A stretch of 64,000 nucleotides of DNA from Paramyrothecium sp. XJ0827. Lineage: Eukaryota > Ascomycota > Sordariomycetes > Hypocreales > Stachybotryaceae. Numbering within the stretch: the stretch's first letter is position 1; the number at the start of each line of letters is the position of its first letter. Position numbers and translations under genes: made by a program. Below, in pieces: positions 22,695-33,846 of this stretch. The stretch spans positions 1,426,001 through 1,490,000 of the forward strand of contig JAJFPB010000010.1 of assembly GCA_020881915.1 (NCBI GenBank). Direction: 5' to 3'. The notes beneath the pieces were generated by a model. The model was given only the letters and a program-made list of their open reading frames with translations, was not told the origin of the DNA and made no database searches.

Positions 22695-24041
22695 TCAGTC
22701 TGCCATATCCACATCATTGTCGCTACCACGGTCTTCATCCGCGCCCTGTCTTTCCACCCCTTCCATTTCCCTTTGATCTGCCTCGTCATCCCCGTCACTT
22801 TGGCCGTTTTGCGTTGCGCTCCTGCCCTCGTGCCCCAGCAGGTCTTCCCACCGGCGCGGCGTTGGCGTAGATAACGACTCAGCTTCTGCCGCAGACAGCT
22901 CATCTTCGATGGTAGTGTTCAAGTCATCAAGTCTCCGATTGCGGGCCCGGGGTCTTCCGATACGGCGTTGAACTTGCCTTGCCTGCTCCTCCACTCCCAA
23001 AGCAGTCTTTCGTCGGCGAGGCTTCGCATCCGGATCTTTGTTGTCCTTGAAGTTCTTGCCTATGCCGTCGCGAGCGTATACAGTAACATGGTCTGTCTCC
23101 CCTTTTTTCTTCTTGAGAGCCATCAGATTCTCAAGAAACCGTGTCTGCTGAGCCCTTTCGCCGGTTCTATCTTTACCAGTTGGGATTCTGATATTCCATT
23201 CTTCCCGTATTGGTGCCAAAATATCCTCAGCAGGGACTTTTGGCTTTAGTCGTCTTTCGGTGGTTAAAATCCGGGAGGAGCTGGCCCCTAGCAGATCAAC
23301 ATCACCAGGCAGACTTCGGAGTGCAGGCAACGGTGCCTCGTCGTCCTCATCGCGATTTGTGAGAATGGCCTCCGTTCCGATGACCTCCGCCCATTGTCCT
23401 TCAAAAATCCGTCCTCGATACGAGATGATGGGGTTATGTGAGTGGAGTTCTAGAATTTGGATGTCTTCGGTCTGCTCCTTGTTACCACCGCCCTTCTTTC
23501 CGCGCGGTTGCTCCGTATCCTTTCCAGCGCCCTTTCTCGTGTCCTTGCCAGTGAATGATGCACTCTTCTTGGCCTGCGACGTAGTAGCATTCCCAGACTT
23601 CAGGAGTCGAGGGTCTATTTCTCCAGCGTCTTCAGCACCAATGTCGTCGGCTTCTGGTTCCGGGAGTGGCTCGTCATCATTGTCGTCGTCGTCCTGCAGA
23701 TTGCCTCGATCGGTGGTAAAAGTGGCTACACCTTCAGCGTCCGGCTCGGCATCGAGCCAATTCCTGTAGTAGCCACCGCGACTGTGGTAGTTTACTTTGG
23801 CAGCCCTTTCTTTGAACTCGGGATAAGAGAGGTCGATCGTGAGGTAGTAGGTCTGCCATTGATTAGCGGTGCTAGAACAAGGATGCCCCATCATACTTGT
23901 GCTTACCTCGATTTCTGTTGTCGAGTACTCGTACTCCCATTCGTCCTGATCGTCCTGGCCGTGTTGCTGCAAATCGTGAACAGGAAGCGCTCCTACCTCA
24001 TCCTCCGCATGGGACGGGGCGTTTCCAGGCGAGGTCGCCAT
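22695..24041 (-). CDS. TFIIIC tau55-like subunit (Tfc7/Sfc7 type)
   Basis: Two exons, 24041-23907 and 23852-22695. The 54-bp intron (23853-23906) has donor GTAAGC, branch GCTAATC and acceptor GGCAG, is a multiple of three and holds no stop, so an unspliced frame also reads through. Spliced length is 430 aa. Splicing joins EYEYSTTEIE directly to TYYLTIDLSYPEF, which matches the start of the triple-barrel domain of TFIIIC tau55/GTF3C6. The second part of the domain is near residues 185-225 (ILELHSHNPIISYRGRIFEGQW). The remainder is charged and disordered, with an acidic tail. TFIIIC binds the A and B boxes of tRNA genes and recruits TFIIIB and RNA polymerase III. The gene diverges from HIS7. 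Confidence 0.88.
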   Translation of the reverse strand: MATSPGNAPSHAEDEVGALPVHDLQQHGQDDQDEWEYEYSTTEIEVSTSMMGHPCSSTANQWQTYYLTIDLSYPEFKERAAKVNYHSRGGYYRNWLDAEPDAEGVATFTTDRGNLQDDDDNDDEPLPEPEADDIGAEDAGEIDPRLLKSGNATTSQAKKSASFTGKDTRKGAGKDTEQPRGKKGGGNKEQTEDIQILELHSHNPIISYRGRIFEGQWAEVIGTEAILTNRDEDDEAPLPALRSLPGDVDLLGASSSRILTTERRLKPKVPAEDILAPIREEWNIRIPTGKDRTGERAQQTRFLENLMALKKKKGETDHVTVYARDGIGKNFKDNKDPDAKPRRRKTALGVEEQARQVQRRIGRPRARNRRLDDLNTTIEDELSAAEAESLSTPTPRRWEDLLGHEGRSATQNGQSDGDDEADQREMEGVERQGADEDRGSDNDVDMAD

Positions 24042-24531
24042 ATCAGCGGTCCGGTCGGCGATCAGTGGTAGATAGTCTGGCTGATAGTAGTGGCATCTAA
24101 ATGGCTGGTATCCACGATCCTGTCAGGCAAAATTCAACTTTTTCGCGAGTCTCCAACACAAGGCTTACAATTGAGCCGTGGCAGGGTTTTGTTAACTTTC
24201 AAAAATGTATTGCACGTAGAGGTCGCTTCCTGTTACGGAAACGGGCGGTCGGTCAGTGATGGCACTACCTTACAGGGATCAGGCGGGGCAACCTTTGAGC
24301 ATGGGCGGTGCGGTAGTTGCCCCGCTATCGCGAATCAATCCGTCTATCAACCCGTCCGCCAAAAGACTTTGACTCATAATCCCATCCGCATCCGTTTCTC
24401 GCCCAGGGTCTCCGAATCCCAGAGACTCTCACAACAACTTCCAAGGTGGCACGCGACTGTCATCATAAGCCTTTGGCAATCAATCCTCGCAGCAGTCTCG
24501 GGCGATTCTGCGCCGACCAGAGTAGGCAAAA
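24042..24531. promoter_or_regulatory. Divergent promoter of TFIIIC subunit and HIS7
   Basis: 490 bp between the two start codons. It contains one perfect TGACTCA at 24370-24376, annotated separately. No other gene is seen. Confidence 0.6.
24370..24376 (+). promoter_or_regulatory. Gcn4/CPC1-type site upstream of HIS7
   Basis: Exact palindromic TGACTCA, 156 bp before the HIS7 ATG. Histidine genes are classic targets of cross-pathway (general amino acid) control by Gcn4, CPC1 or CpcA, so starvation induction is a reasonable expectation. Binding is not shown by sequence alone. Confidence 0.7.
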
Positions 24532-26267
24532 ATGCCTACCGTTCACCTACTGGACTATGTTGCGGGCAACATTAGGAGTCTTGTTAACGCCATTGAGAAG
24601 CTAGGATACGAGGTGGAATGGATCAAGTCACCTGAGGATGTTGAGAAAGCCGAGGTATGAGGCACATTTCTTTCCATCTACGCCTTTTGTGCACATGTGT
24701 AGAACCCTCTGCCCTACCCAGTTCGTGAAGCTAATAACCTCGACAGAAACTTATCCTCCCCGGCGTTGGCCACTTCGGTCATTGCATGACACAGCTCTCC
24801 CAAGCCAACTACTTGCCAGCGATCCGAAAACACATCGAGGCCAACAAGCCGTTCATGGCCATCTGTGTCGGCCTGCAGGCGCTCTTCGAAGGCTCCGTTG
24901 AGGACCCGGACGTTCCCGGTCTTGGTTTCATCAAGGCGTCGCTCGGCCGCTTCGATGACTCGACAAAAGCCGTCCCACACATTGGCTGGAACAGCGCCAA
25001 TACTGCCGGGCGACCGATGTACGACCTCCGACCGGACTCAAAATACTACTACGTTCACACATATCGATTTCCCTACGTCAAGGGCGAGCTGGAAGCACAA
25101 GGCTGGACGGTTGCAACTGGTACATACGGCACTGAGACCTTCGTCGGTGCCGTTGCCAAAGGAAACATCTACGCCACGCAGTTTCACCCCGAAAAGTCCG
25201 GCGTCGCTGGATTGAGGACGATTCGGGCTTTCCTCACAGGCGAAGGCGCTAAGACCCTCCTCGCCGATCCGGCTGCAGACCTTCCAGATGTTGCGTTCAA
25301 GGATGGTCTGACGCGGCGAGTGATTGCCTGTCTGGACGTTAGGACCAACGACCAAGGCGACCTGGTCGTCACCAAGGGCGACCAGTATGATGTCCGGGAG
25401 AAGGGCGCTGACCGCAATGTCCGCAACCTGGGCAAGCCTGTTGAGCTCGCCAAGCGATACTACGAGGATGGCGCTGACGAGGTCACCTTCCTCAACATCA
25501 CCTCGTTCCGGGACTGCCCACTCGCCGACCTCCCCATGCTCGAGGTTCTGCGACAGACGTCGCGCACCGTCTTCGTGCCTCTGACCATCGGCGGCGGTAT
25601 CCGTGACACTGTCGACACAGACGGTACCAAGGTGTCAGCGCTTGAGATCGCCACTATGTACTTCAAGTCTGGCGCCGACAAGGTGTCTATCGGGTCTGAT
25701 GCCGTGCTCGCAGCTGAGGAATACTACTCCCTCGGCAAGAAGCTCTTCGGTAACACAGCCATTGAGCAAATCTCCGGTGCTTACGGCAACCAGGCTGTCG
25801 TGGTCAGCGTCGACCCCAAGCGTGTCTACGTGCCAAAGGCCGATGCCACGCGCCACAGGCTCGTCGAGACCAAGTTCCACGGCCCCAAAGGCGAGAAGTA
25901 CTGCTGGTACGCCTGCACCATCAAGGGTGGCCGCGAGACCCGCGATATGGACGTTGTCGAGCTCGTCCAGGCCGTCGAGGCCATGGGCGCCGGCGAGATC
26001 CTGCTCAACTGCATTGACAAGGACGGCACCAACAGCGGCTTCGACTTTGAGCTCATCGAGCAGGTCAAGGAGGCCATCAAGATCCCCGTCATTGCGTCGA
26101 GCGGCGCTGGCAACCCTGGCCACTTTGAGGAGGTCTTCAACAACACACGGACGGACGCGGCGTTGGGTGCGGGCATGTTCCACCGGGGTGAGTACACCGT
26201 GAAGCAGGTGAAGGACTACTTGCAAGAAAAGGGACTCACTGCGCGGCAATACGAGGGAGATATTTGA
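24532..26267 (+). CDS. HIS7: Imidazole glycerol phosphate synthase hisHF
   Basis: Exons 24532-24654 and 24747-26267 (92-bp intron, donor GTATGA, branch GCTAATA, acceptor CGACAG) give 547 aa, normal for the fused fungal enzyme. Residues 1-220 form the class I glutamine amidotransferase: [13 protein letters not shown] start, nucleophile Cys near 80 in [10 protein letters not shown], and the His-Glu of FHPEKS near 187-189. Residues from about 230 form the HisF (beta/alpha)8 barrel, with catalytic Asp in ACLDV (about 237) and VSVDPKRV (about 396) and the phosphate-binding [15 protein letters not shown] loop. It converts PRFAR plus glutamine to imidazole glycerol phosphate, AICAR and glutamate, the fifth step of histidine synthesis, in the cytosol. 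It converges on the antizyme gene. Confidence 0.98.
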
Positions 26268-26660
26268 GATGACAATTTTAGGCATAGATAAAAATGAGTA
26301 AATAGACTAAACGTTCCAAACGCAGAGAAGTCTTGTCAATCTGGAAGAGGAAATTCCTTCGACGATTGTTCGCGTAGCACGTTAGCAAACCCCTTGCGTG
26401 CAATGCGAATCCTTAGAAACACCGGAGAGAAAAGAGATATGCGTGACCGGAAAATTGAATCAACATCCTGAGTAGACGCCCAATGCCACCTAGCTCCTTT
26501 GCAAGAAAACCAACTAATAGGTTGGATACCACTAAAGTATGACTCAGGTAGAGAGGCCATCAATGCAGGTTGCGTAGTGAACATGAATGAAGAAAATAGA
26601 ATATCCTTGCCCTCGTGAGAGCAAGTAAATAACGCTTGGTTGAAAGGATGCAAAGAGACG
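26268..26660. other. Convergent intergenic, HIS7/antizyme 3' flanks
   Basis: 393 bp of A/T-richer DNA between two stop codons. No gene is seen. Confidence 0.55.
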
Positions 26661-27662
26661 TTAAATCTCCATGCCCATGAACACCCACTGGTCGCTGGTG
26701 ACGTCGAGGTCGTGGGCCCAGTGATCGAGGGTGGTTAACTCGAAGCCGACCCATTGCAGACTCTTGGTCAACTCGAAGCCCTCTTCCGAGGGTATGCGTC
26801 GATCGATGCAAGTGACGATGCGGGAACAGTCCAAAGGACCGTCGGCAAGTTCGATGAGAGCCATAAGTCTATTGGGAGGTCAATGTTAGTTCCGGGACGC
26901 TACAACGGTGTAGAAAGTGGGAATGGCACGTACGCTCTCTTTAGGTCTCTACCCAGCACGCCTTCAATGTCGAAAAAGACAAAGAGAGATTTCTCCTCTC
27001 CGTCGTTGGCGACAAAGGCGCGGAAGCTCGCCCCGCCAGCATAATCCCACACCTCGAGCCAGGCGTCGATGTCGAAGCCGTGAGGCTTGACTTCGGAACC
27101 TCGGCGAGGCTGGGCCAAGAACTGGTTGTCCGGTGGCGGCGTGTGCATATAAGCAGCTGACAGGCCGGAGCCATGCTTCGGCGGGTTCCTCTCACCCAGA
27201 AAAACCGCCTTCATGGACTCGCAGAAGAATCTCTCACAATCTTCCCTGATCGAGCGTGCTGCCCCCCCTCGCCGGCCCAGGCGGCGGCCTGGGATCTCGC
27301 GCTTCTTGTTCTTGGGCAGAAGAGCGAGCTCGTTTGACGAGGTCAATGCGGCGAGGGGGGGGCTTGTTGGAGGGGATGGCAGACCTGAGGAAGGGACCTC
27401 AGGAATACCACTCGGCCCCTGGAAGCAGAAGCAGGTTAGCAAGTTTGCAATAGTGAGAGAGAGCCGGAAAAGGGTAAGGGGATGTGCGTCGTGAAGAAGA
27501 CATCGCAAACATACCTAGAACCCCGGTAGTGCAGTAGTGCAGGCCCTTGAGCCCGGCAGCAGAGTCGACGAGGTAGCAAGAGGAAAGCACGTTGACCTGG
27601 TGGACAACGGGCTCACCGTAATTACTACTTAAATTACTACTTTGGTTACTAATTTGCGCCAT
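26661..27662 (-). CDS. Ornithine decarboxylase antizyme, +1 frameshifted
   Basis: Exons 27662-27515, 27418-26934 and 26868-26661, with introns of 96 and 64 bp. ORF1 (55 codons, MAQIS to EWYS) ends at a UGA at 27401-27399. A +1 shift that reads UCC, skips U and continues GAG GUC enters the long frame (SSGLPSPPTSPP), giving 279 aa in total. The spliced length minus one base is exactly 280 codons. The C-terminal half carries the antizyme fold: FDIDAWLEVWDYAGGASFRAFVAND, SLFVFFDIEGV, TCIDRRIP and LQWVGFELTTLDHW, ending DQWVFMGMEI. Antizyme binds ODC monomers, delivers them to the proteasome and limits polyamine uptake; polyamines stimulate the frameshift, closing a feedback loop. An annotation pipeline would probably split or truncate this gene. 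Confidence 0.93.
27399..27404 (-). promoter_or_regulatory. Antizyme +1 frameshift site UCC-UGA
   Basis: Last sense codon UCC and stop UGA of ORF1, 17 nt into exon 2. The same UCC-UGA pair is the known shift site of animal antizymes. The next base is G, where the animal site usually has U. A downstream stimulatory structure was not identified. Confidence 0.88.
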
Positions 27663-29217
27663 TGCTTCCGAGTTTCCCGATAAGCTGCTTGTAGATGGGT
27701 GGTGGTTCGGTGTTTGACGGGGAGGCAAAAGGTCGAGCTCGGGGTAGAAGCGGCAAGGCGAGACGGAGCTGGGCTGTCCGGACGGCGAAGTCTGTGAGGG
27801 TTGAAAGTGTCGTCGAGATTGAAAGCGGTCGAAGTTCGTTCGTGTTTCTTAAGTTTGTTCGAGGGTGCACTGGGCAACGCTGTGAGATTGTTTGTCTTTG
27901 TCTTGCGTGGGCGAAGAAGGGTTGCGTTGGTGATTTGTCTCAGTTCGGAGGTGGAGAGAGAGAAGGACGGAGGAGGCCAGAGAAAATGCCAGAATGAGTC
28001 GAACGGGGGGGATTTTGGGGGCTCTGGACGAATACGGTATACAGTGTAACGGTTGTTGCCACAAAAATGGCTCCCATTCGCCCACTAGGGCCATGCTGCA
28101 GCAACCATGAGAATGAGGGTCCAGACTGGGGGGCACGGAGAATGGCCAAAACCAATGGCTTGGGGCGCCAAGCACTGTGCACGCACGGTAGCGTGGCCTA
28201 CCACATTTTGGGGTGAACCTTGTGAGTGGGCTGTCGTGGTCGAGCTACGCGGGCACATTCCAAGGCAGAGAGCCAAAGTACTTTTTGTGCCAATCAATCT
28301 GACTTGCGATTGCAAGTATTTACTGTACGTCGACCCAATCAAATATCCACCAAGATAAGCTAGACATATGATGAAGGCCGAGTTCTACCAACTCTTGCTG
28401 CTCCTGTAACGTTGCGCAGAAACGGCAGCGCAGTCACGTCAACGTGAAGCCATCATTTGTCAGAATATCGTCGTGCCGGGGTCTCACAGTGTGCATTGTC
28501 ATCTCGACAAATTCTTACCATAACCACGTGTGCACCTCAATTGGGCTCCGCTGCCGATCCATCGCGTAAGGCATGGAGACTAGCACCTGTTTTCTGGCTC
28601 TCAAGCACGCACAAAGCCGGCCTTCCAGCGCCATCTTGGCAGGCAACGGGGGCCCGGGACAAGGGGGAAAAAAAACCAGTTTGCCATGATTTGGCAAAAA
28701 CCGGGTCATCGCATACGATTGCGCCTCGGCAAAATGCTGTCACTGCCTGCAGAAGCCTGCCGGTTAATCACACGTCTGCAAGATTGCCAAGAGGACCTTC
28801 CGAACTGGCCGACGTTTCCACCCCGCGCTCAACGGCTAGCCGACGACTAGAAGGTGTCCGTCTCATGGTGAAACTAAGGTAGGCACTAATATGAGTCGAT
28901 GAAAACAAAAGATGCTGTTACGCCTGCTCCATGCTCTTCTACGCTACAATGCCACGCCAAGCCGTGCTGTGTTCCAAGTCAATAAACTATGCAGTGCTCT
29001 GCGAAGAGGCATAACCAAAACGCCGATCCTCTTCATGCTACACCCATGGACGCCGAATTCATGCTACCAAACATGTAGAGGTGCAAACATGCAATCATGG
29101 GTATCTGGCACCTAATACGGACCTCAAGACCAAACGCGAATAACATAGACCACACCCCAACGACGAAAACCCGGAAAGCTTTCTGGAGACAGAATAATGA
29201 ACCGCCCTTGCCTAGTA
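27663..29217. other. Intergenic, antizyme promoter and kinase 3' flank
   Basis: About 1.55 kb. The part next to the antizyme gene is rich in G/A on the plus strand, that is C/T on the coding side. Reading frames are short and inconsistent. No gene is seen. Confidence 0.5.
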
Positions 29218-32200
29218 TTAATTGCCGATGCCACATATCAAATGCAGGGCTTTATCCTTGAAACGCCGAATTCTGGTCCTAAAGCCTCTTCTTGGTACAC
29301 CCGCTGCTGGGACTGCTGGCTCACGGACAGCTTTCTCGGACGGCAAGGGTTGAGCAGGGGCTTTTGGCTGCTCTTTTTGTTCGTCATGTCTTGTCTTCTG
29401 TTCTGTTGACTCCCGTCCCGTCTCTCGTGCCATGTTCTCGCCCTCAATCAGTGGTCCTAGCTCGGTGGGTTCGTGGGGTGTTTGCTGTAAGTCCTTGTCG
29501 TTGAATTCCTCCGACGTCAGCGGCTCGGGTCGTGTCTCTCGATGCCCCAAGTCCTCTGACATGCCCTGGGTGGTCATGGGCGTCTCCTCTGGTGACCCAT
29601 GGCTGGATTCCGTCGACAATAGCGGAGTTTGACTCAGCGTGGAAGGCTCTTGAGGTAGGGTGGCCATAGGCGTCGACGGTTTCACGATAGATCGCAGCGA
29701 GCCATATGCTTGTCGTCGACTTGGGAAGCTGGCTATGCTCCCCGTCGACCCCCGTCGCTCAACTTCCTCGCTCAATTGCTTGTCGGTCAACTGTGAATCT
29801 TCCACTACCTCAGAAATGGTTGGGGAGATTGGCCTCTGCATTGGGCTGGCAGGGTTTGACAGGGGAAAGCTGTTGGCGCGACTTGATGTTGTTGGCACCT
29901 GTTGCGGCTGGCCCTCAGGTCTGTTCGGAAAGCCATCTTCTCGTCTATGAGGATCCGCCCCTGCCAAGCCATGCGATGATATATCGGACATTGTACTGAG
30001 TGGACGATCTGGACGATCTGTATGTGATCGTCCAAGTAGAGGATGGCCTGGGCCTATCTCGACATGGTTCACGTCTGTCGTCAGTCCATTAAACTCTATG
30101 CTCCCAAGGGACGGTATTGACTTCTGTTTTGCAAGGTCATGCGTGTCGGGCAACTCTGGAACATGATCCTTGAGCCACTCAACCTCACCATCGTGCTGAG
30201 GTATGTTGCTTTCGCGGACTTCCTTTTTCTTGTTCTTCGAGAGATCCACAGGGGCAGCCGCCGGCGGGGGTGAGACTGAGTGTGAAGGGCGTCTGGACGA
30301 GCGACGCGAGTTGGGGCCGGCGCAGTACGAGTTGTTCAGCTCACATCTCTCCAGCATATCGTCGAATTTGTTCTTGAGTTCCCACGATTTTGGCCGTTTA
30401 CTTGGCCGAATTCTCAACAAAGACTTGAGTATAAAGTCAAGAAGCTCATTGAAGTATTCGGAGCATTCGGGATCCCCCTGAATCTGTTTGATCCACTGTG
30501 CCCGGTTAGCCAGAATATTCACTCGGCTCGTTCCAGCTTCATCCATCAGCTTACCTTCTCAACGCTGGGTTTCAGACGCCCGCCAATATCATCGGGTGGT
30601 AGTTGATGGATCTTCACCAGCTGGAAGTAGGTATCCTCCTTGATTTCGTTGAAGTCCTCCGTCGCTCGGTCCTTCGAGAACTTATCGACCCCATCCCAAC
30701 CGCGAAAATACCAGATAACGAATTCAAGCAACACGCAACCCAAGGTCCAAATGTCATATTCTGGCGACAAAGTCTTGCGAATTTCGTACTCGGGTGTTCG
30801 ATATGTTGGTGATACTGGAAAGCCATTCGGCACTGGCTCTTCCACCGTCTTGCTTCCATGGTAACGGGTCAAGCCAAAGTCGGTGATCTTCAGGGTTCCC
30901 ATGGCGAATGAGCCACGGTAGCCATCCGGGCTCTGCTTAAACCATAAGATGTTTTCGGGTTTGAGGTCTCCATGCCTCCCCAGATTCTTCTCACGCTGAG
31001 AGAGGCTCAACTCCAACCGATCTTCTTCCCGCATCTCAGAGCAATGGATGGCATGAACCCCCTGTGCCAGGCCTGCGCATTGTCGGGCAATCCACAAAGC
31101 TCGAGCATGCGACCTTTCAGGCCACGGCAGATAAGTTTTCCAGTATGTCCTCAGGTTCTCTTCGGCCCAGGGAAAAACAAGATACCAATTTCCCCGCCAG
31201 CAGTACGTTAGGAGCAATTTGATAAGATGATTATTATTGGTGTGGAGGTGACGCTTGAGAGACTCCACCTCTGCATCAAAGTCTTCCTTTTTCATCGAAT
31301 GCAGCTGCTTTACTGCAAATGAAGGGTTCGCCGACGGGTCATCTGGATCGCGGCAGTTGTAGTGAGCAGGGTGGATTTTCACCCGCCACACCCGAGCAAA
31401 GCCACTCGCTTCAACTGAGTCGTCCTCCTCAATGAAGGGCAGGACAGTTTCGCTTTCGAGGTTGTAGTGTATGACCTTGTTTGCTGAGTCTGGCCCATCA
31501 GCGAGCTTGAAATCCGGGGCGAGCAGATACCACTGATCCTTGGCGAAGGAATCTGCATAGTGCAAAGCACTGGAGCCGTTATCCGCGAAGCACGTTATAG
31601 CCTTCTTGTGGTCGCCGTCGTGCTGTTTTGGATATAAGCACTCCTCATTAAAAACGTGCGTAAAGGGTAAGTCGGCATCAGAAATGTGGTTTTTTATGAA
31701 GTACTCAATCTTAGGAACCTGGCCCAGCATTACCAGAATGGCGAAGATCTTCCGCCTGGACTTGAGTTTATCATGACCCCCAGTCTGGTATCGGCTCGCG
31801 TTCCATATTCTGCTCGCATAGTTCTCTACCACTTTGGGTTCAAAGTTGCACTGTCTAAGTTCCTCTTTGACCGCCGGCTTGGTGAGGATCCGATCAAGTG
31901 CGTCTGCGGGGAGGAACTTTGGCAACGCTTTCCTGTCTCCGACCTTGGAAGTTACGAAGGCCTTCCGAAGAGCGCGACCTAGGGTATGTCCCTGCTCGGG
32001 AGGAGCTGGAGCATTGTCATCGTCCACTTCCGGCGAGCTGTCTGGCGAGGCGGAACGTTCAATGTCAATGGGCCCGGTAAAGGCATTTTGGTGTTGACTA
32101 TCGCTGCCCGCGATGCCGCCCAGTGATGAGACGCCCGGGCGCGAGAGCTGGTAGGTCAAACCATATTCGGTGTTGGTCGTACTCACAGACGCCTGACCCG

Positions 32201-32636
32201 TAGAGCTTGGTCGCACTCCTCCACCACTTCCCCGCTGCTGCATGCCATCTAGGTTTCGACTTCCAATTCCATTCCGACGAACCTCTGGGACCGTCAATGC
32301 AGGAACAGACCAGGATGCCAGAAGACGCTGCTCCTCAGCCTGGACTTGAGGAGCTGCCTGATAGTCATTCAAATCGAGCTCCGGTAGCTCGGTTGGGGTC
32401 GATGGTGCCTGGAAGGTGAAAGAGGTCTTGCATAAGTGGCCGTACCACATGGCTTATGGGAACATCTGCAGAGCTAGACTCACCAGGTCGCTATTCGTGG
32501 TTGGCGAGCCGTCCGGCTGCTCGAAAGAATCAGTGACACGAGACCAACACACACAGCATGATGTGATCGGGTTGTTGATCGGGTCGGTTTCTTGTGGCAC
32601 AGAACCTACAGGCGTCTCGCCCTGTGACCGAGCCAT
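29218..32636 (-). CDS. Large serine/threonine protein kinase, fungal type
   Basis: Exons 32636-32484, 32408-30555 and 30495-29218 give about 1094 aa. The first intron (75 bp) may instead end at 32427, which keeps phase and adds six residues. The short first exon encodes a Cys-rich stretch, SCCVCWSRVTD. Residues 150-370 form a non-kinase domain (FLPADALDRIL; EYFIKNHISDADLPF). The kinase domain spans about 380-720: FAVKQL lysine near 418, HGDLKPENIL near 530, DFGLTR near 561, YRTPEYE, and DIWTLGCVLLEF. The glycine loop is degenerate (ASGFARVW) but the catalytic residues are present. The tail is long, Ser/Pro-rich and disordered, ending in a basic patch. The organisation resembles the expanded, poorly studied kinase family of filamentous ascomycetes; substrates are unknown. 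Confidence 0.88.
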
Positions 32637-33846
32637 ACTTGGGCTATTCGGGCACAACAGGCCTTCCGAGGAGGTTATTCGTTGGGCGTACAGCCGGCAT
32701 AGGTGTGTATTCGTGATGTAGGAGGAAGCGCTTGGAGAGTCCCTTCGGCGCTTGCCCCGGATGCACCAATTGTTTTTATGATGGCACCTTGGCACGTTGA
32801 AAGATGCTCGCTTTTTCCTCAGCCGAGTCAAAAGCCTTGCCTATGACGCTGCAAGGCTCTAGCAGCCCACTTCCAAGATTCTGCAGTCTTCAGGCCCGAG
32901 CTCTGCTGCCTCTCTCCAGCGAAGCCCAGGTGCGGGAGAGACTCTGAGACAGCTGCAAGCCACGGCGGTTCAGTTGCTCTGGATGATCGGCTGCAGCCAT
33001 ACGATAGTCTATCAGTCCAGCCGGTTCACTGGTCTTTTCAGCCTGACCTCGCCACCCGGGTGGCGCGCCGCAGCACGTCGGGTGACTGCATGGCGTACCT
33101 ACAGTGCATGATGTGCTTGCTTTTTCGAAAAGTGGTCGGCACAAGAGCGGCAACCAAGTAGAATAACCGTGACGTTATCCAGATATCAAGGTTGTGTTGG
33201 ACTTTGTTTCTCGCCAGAGTAGAGCACTTACTCATCGCTGCCGTGCTAGAATATGCACATATCATGACGGGCATAAGCACATGCAGCTCTGGGGCTCTCT
33301 ACCTTGTTCCTGGCTAAGAAGTAGTTCATGAACACCGCGCTTAGCAAGACCTCATGATATGCACGTCAGCTTCGCTCACTGGATAGGCCATGAGCCTTCC
33401 GCTGGTTTCGATACTGCAGATACTGCTCAAGCGGATCAAACCTCCAGGCTTACAATCCAGTTCTAGAATGATCCACAACTACGAATTTAAAGAAAAGGAA
33501 AAGAAAAAAAAAGATACATGGTCAAATGTTAGGGTCCCATTTCCCAATAGGCTGAGACTGCAAAACAGGACAGGTTTCATTTCTCCAGACGCCAGCGTTC
33601 TCGAACAGGTTTGTCACGCAAGCGCAAATATGACGCTTGCAAGCAGGGGGGGAAAATCTTTCCTGAGCACGCAGCATTTAATGGGCTACCATTCTCCCAG
33701 CGACTGCGTCGAAGCTGTGCAGCCTTCTTTCTACACTTCCTGCACCCGCAGACCTTCAGCCTCATCCGTCGACGCTTCCTGCAGCCCTCATATACCCTTG
33801 TGAACAGCCCAGCCATCCACAATTGATAGTTCCATCAGTCTGGACC
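32637..33846. other. Intergenic, kinase promoter side
   Basis: The kinase frame stays open upstream to about 32831, so an earlier start is possible. Otherwise no gene is seen. Short purine-rich tracts occur near 33490-33515. Confidence 0.45.
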
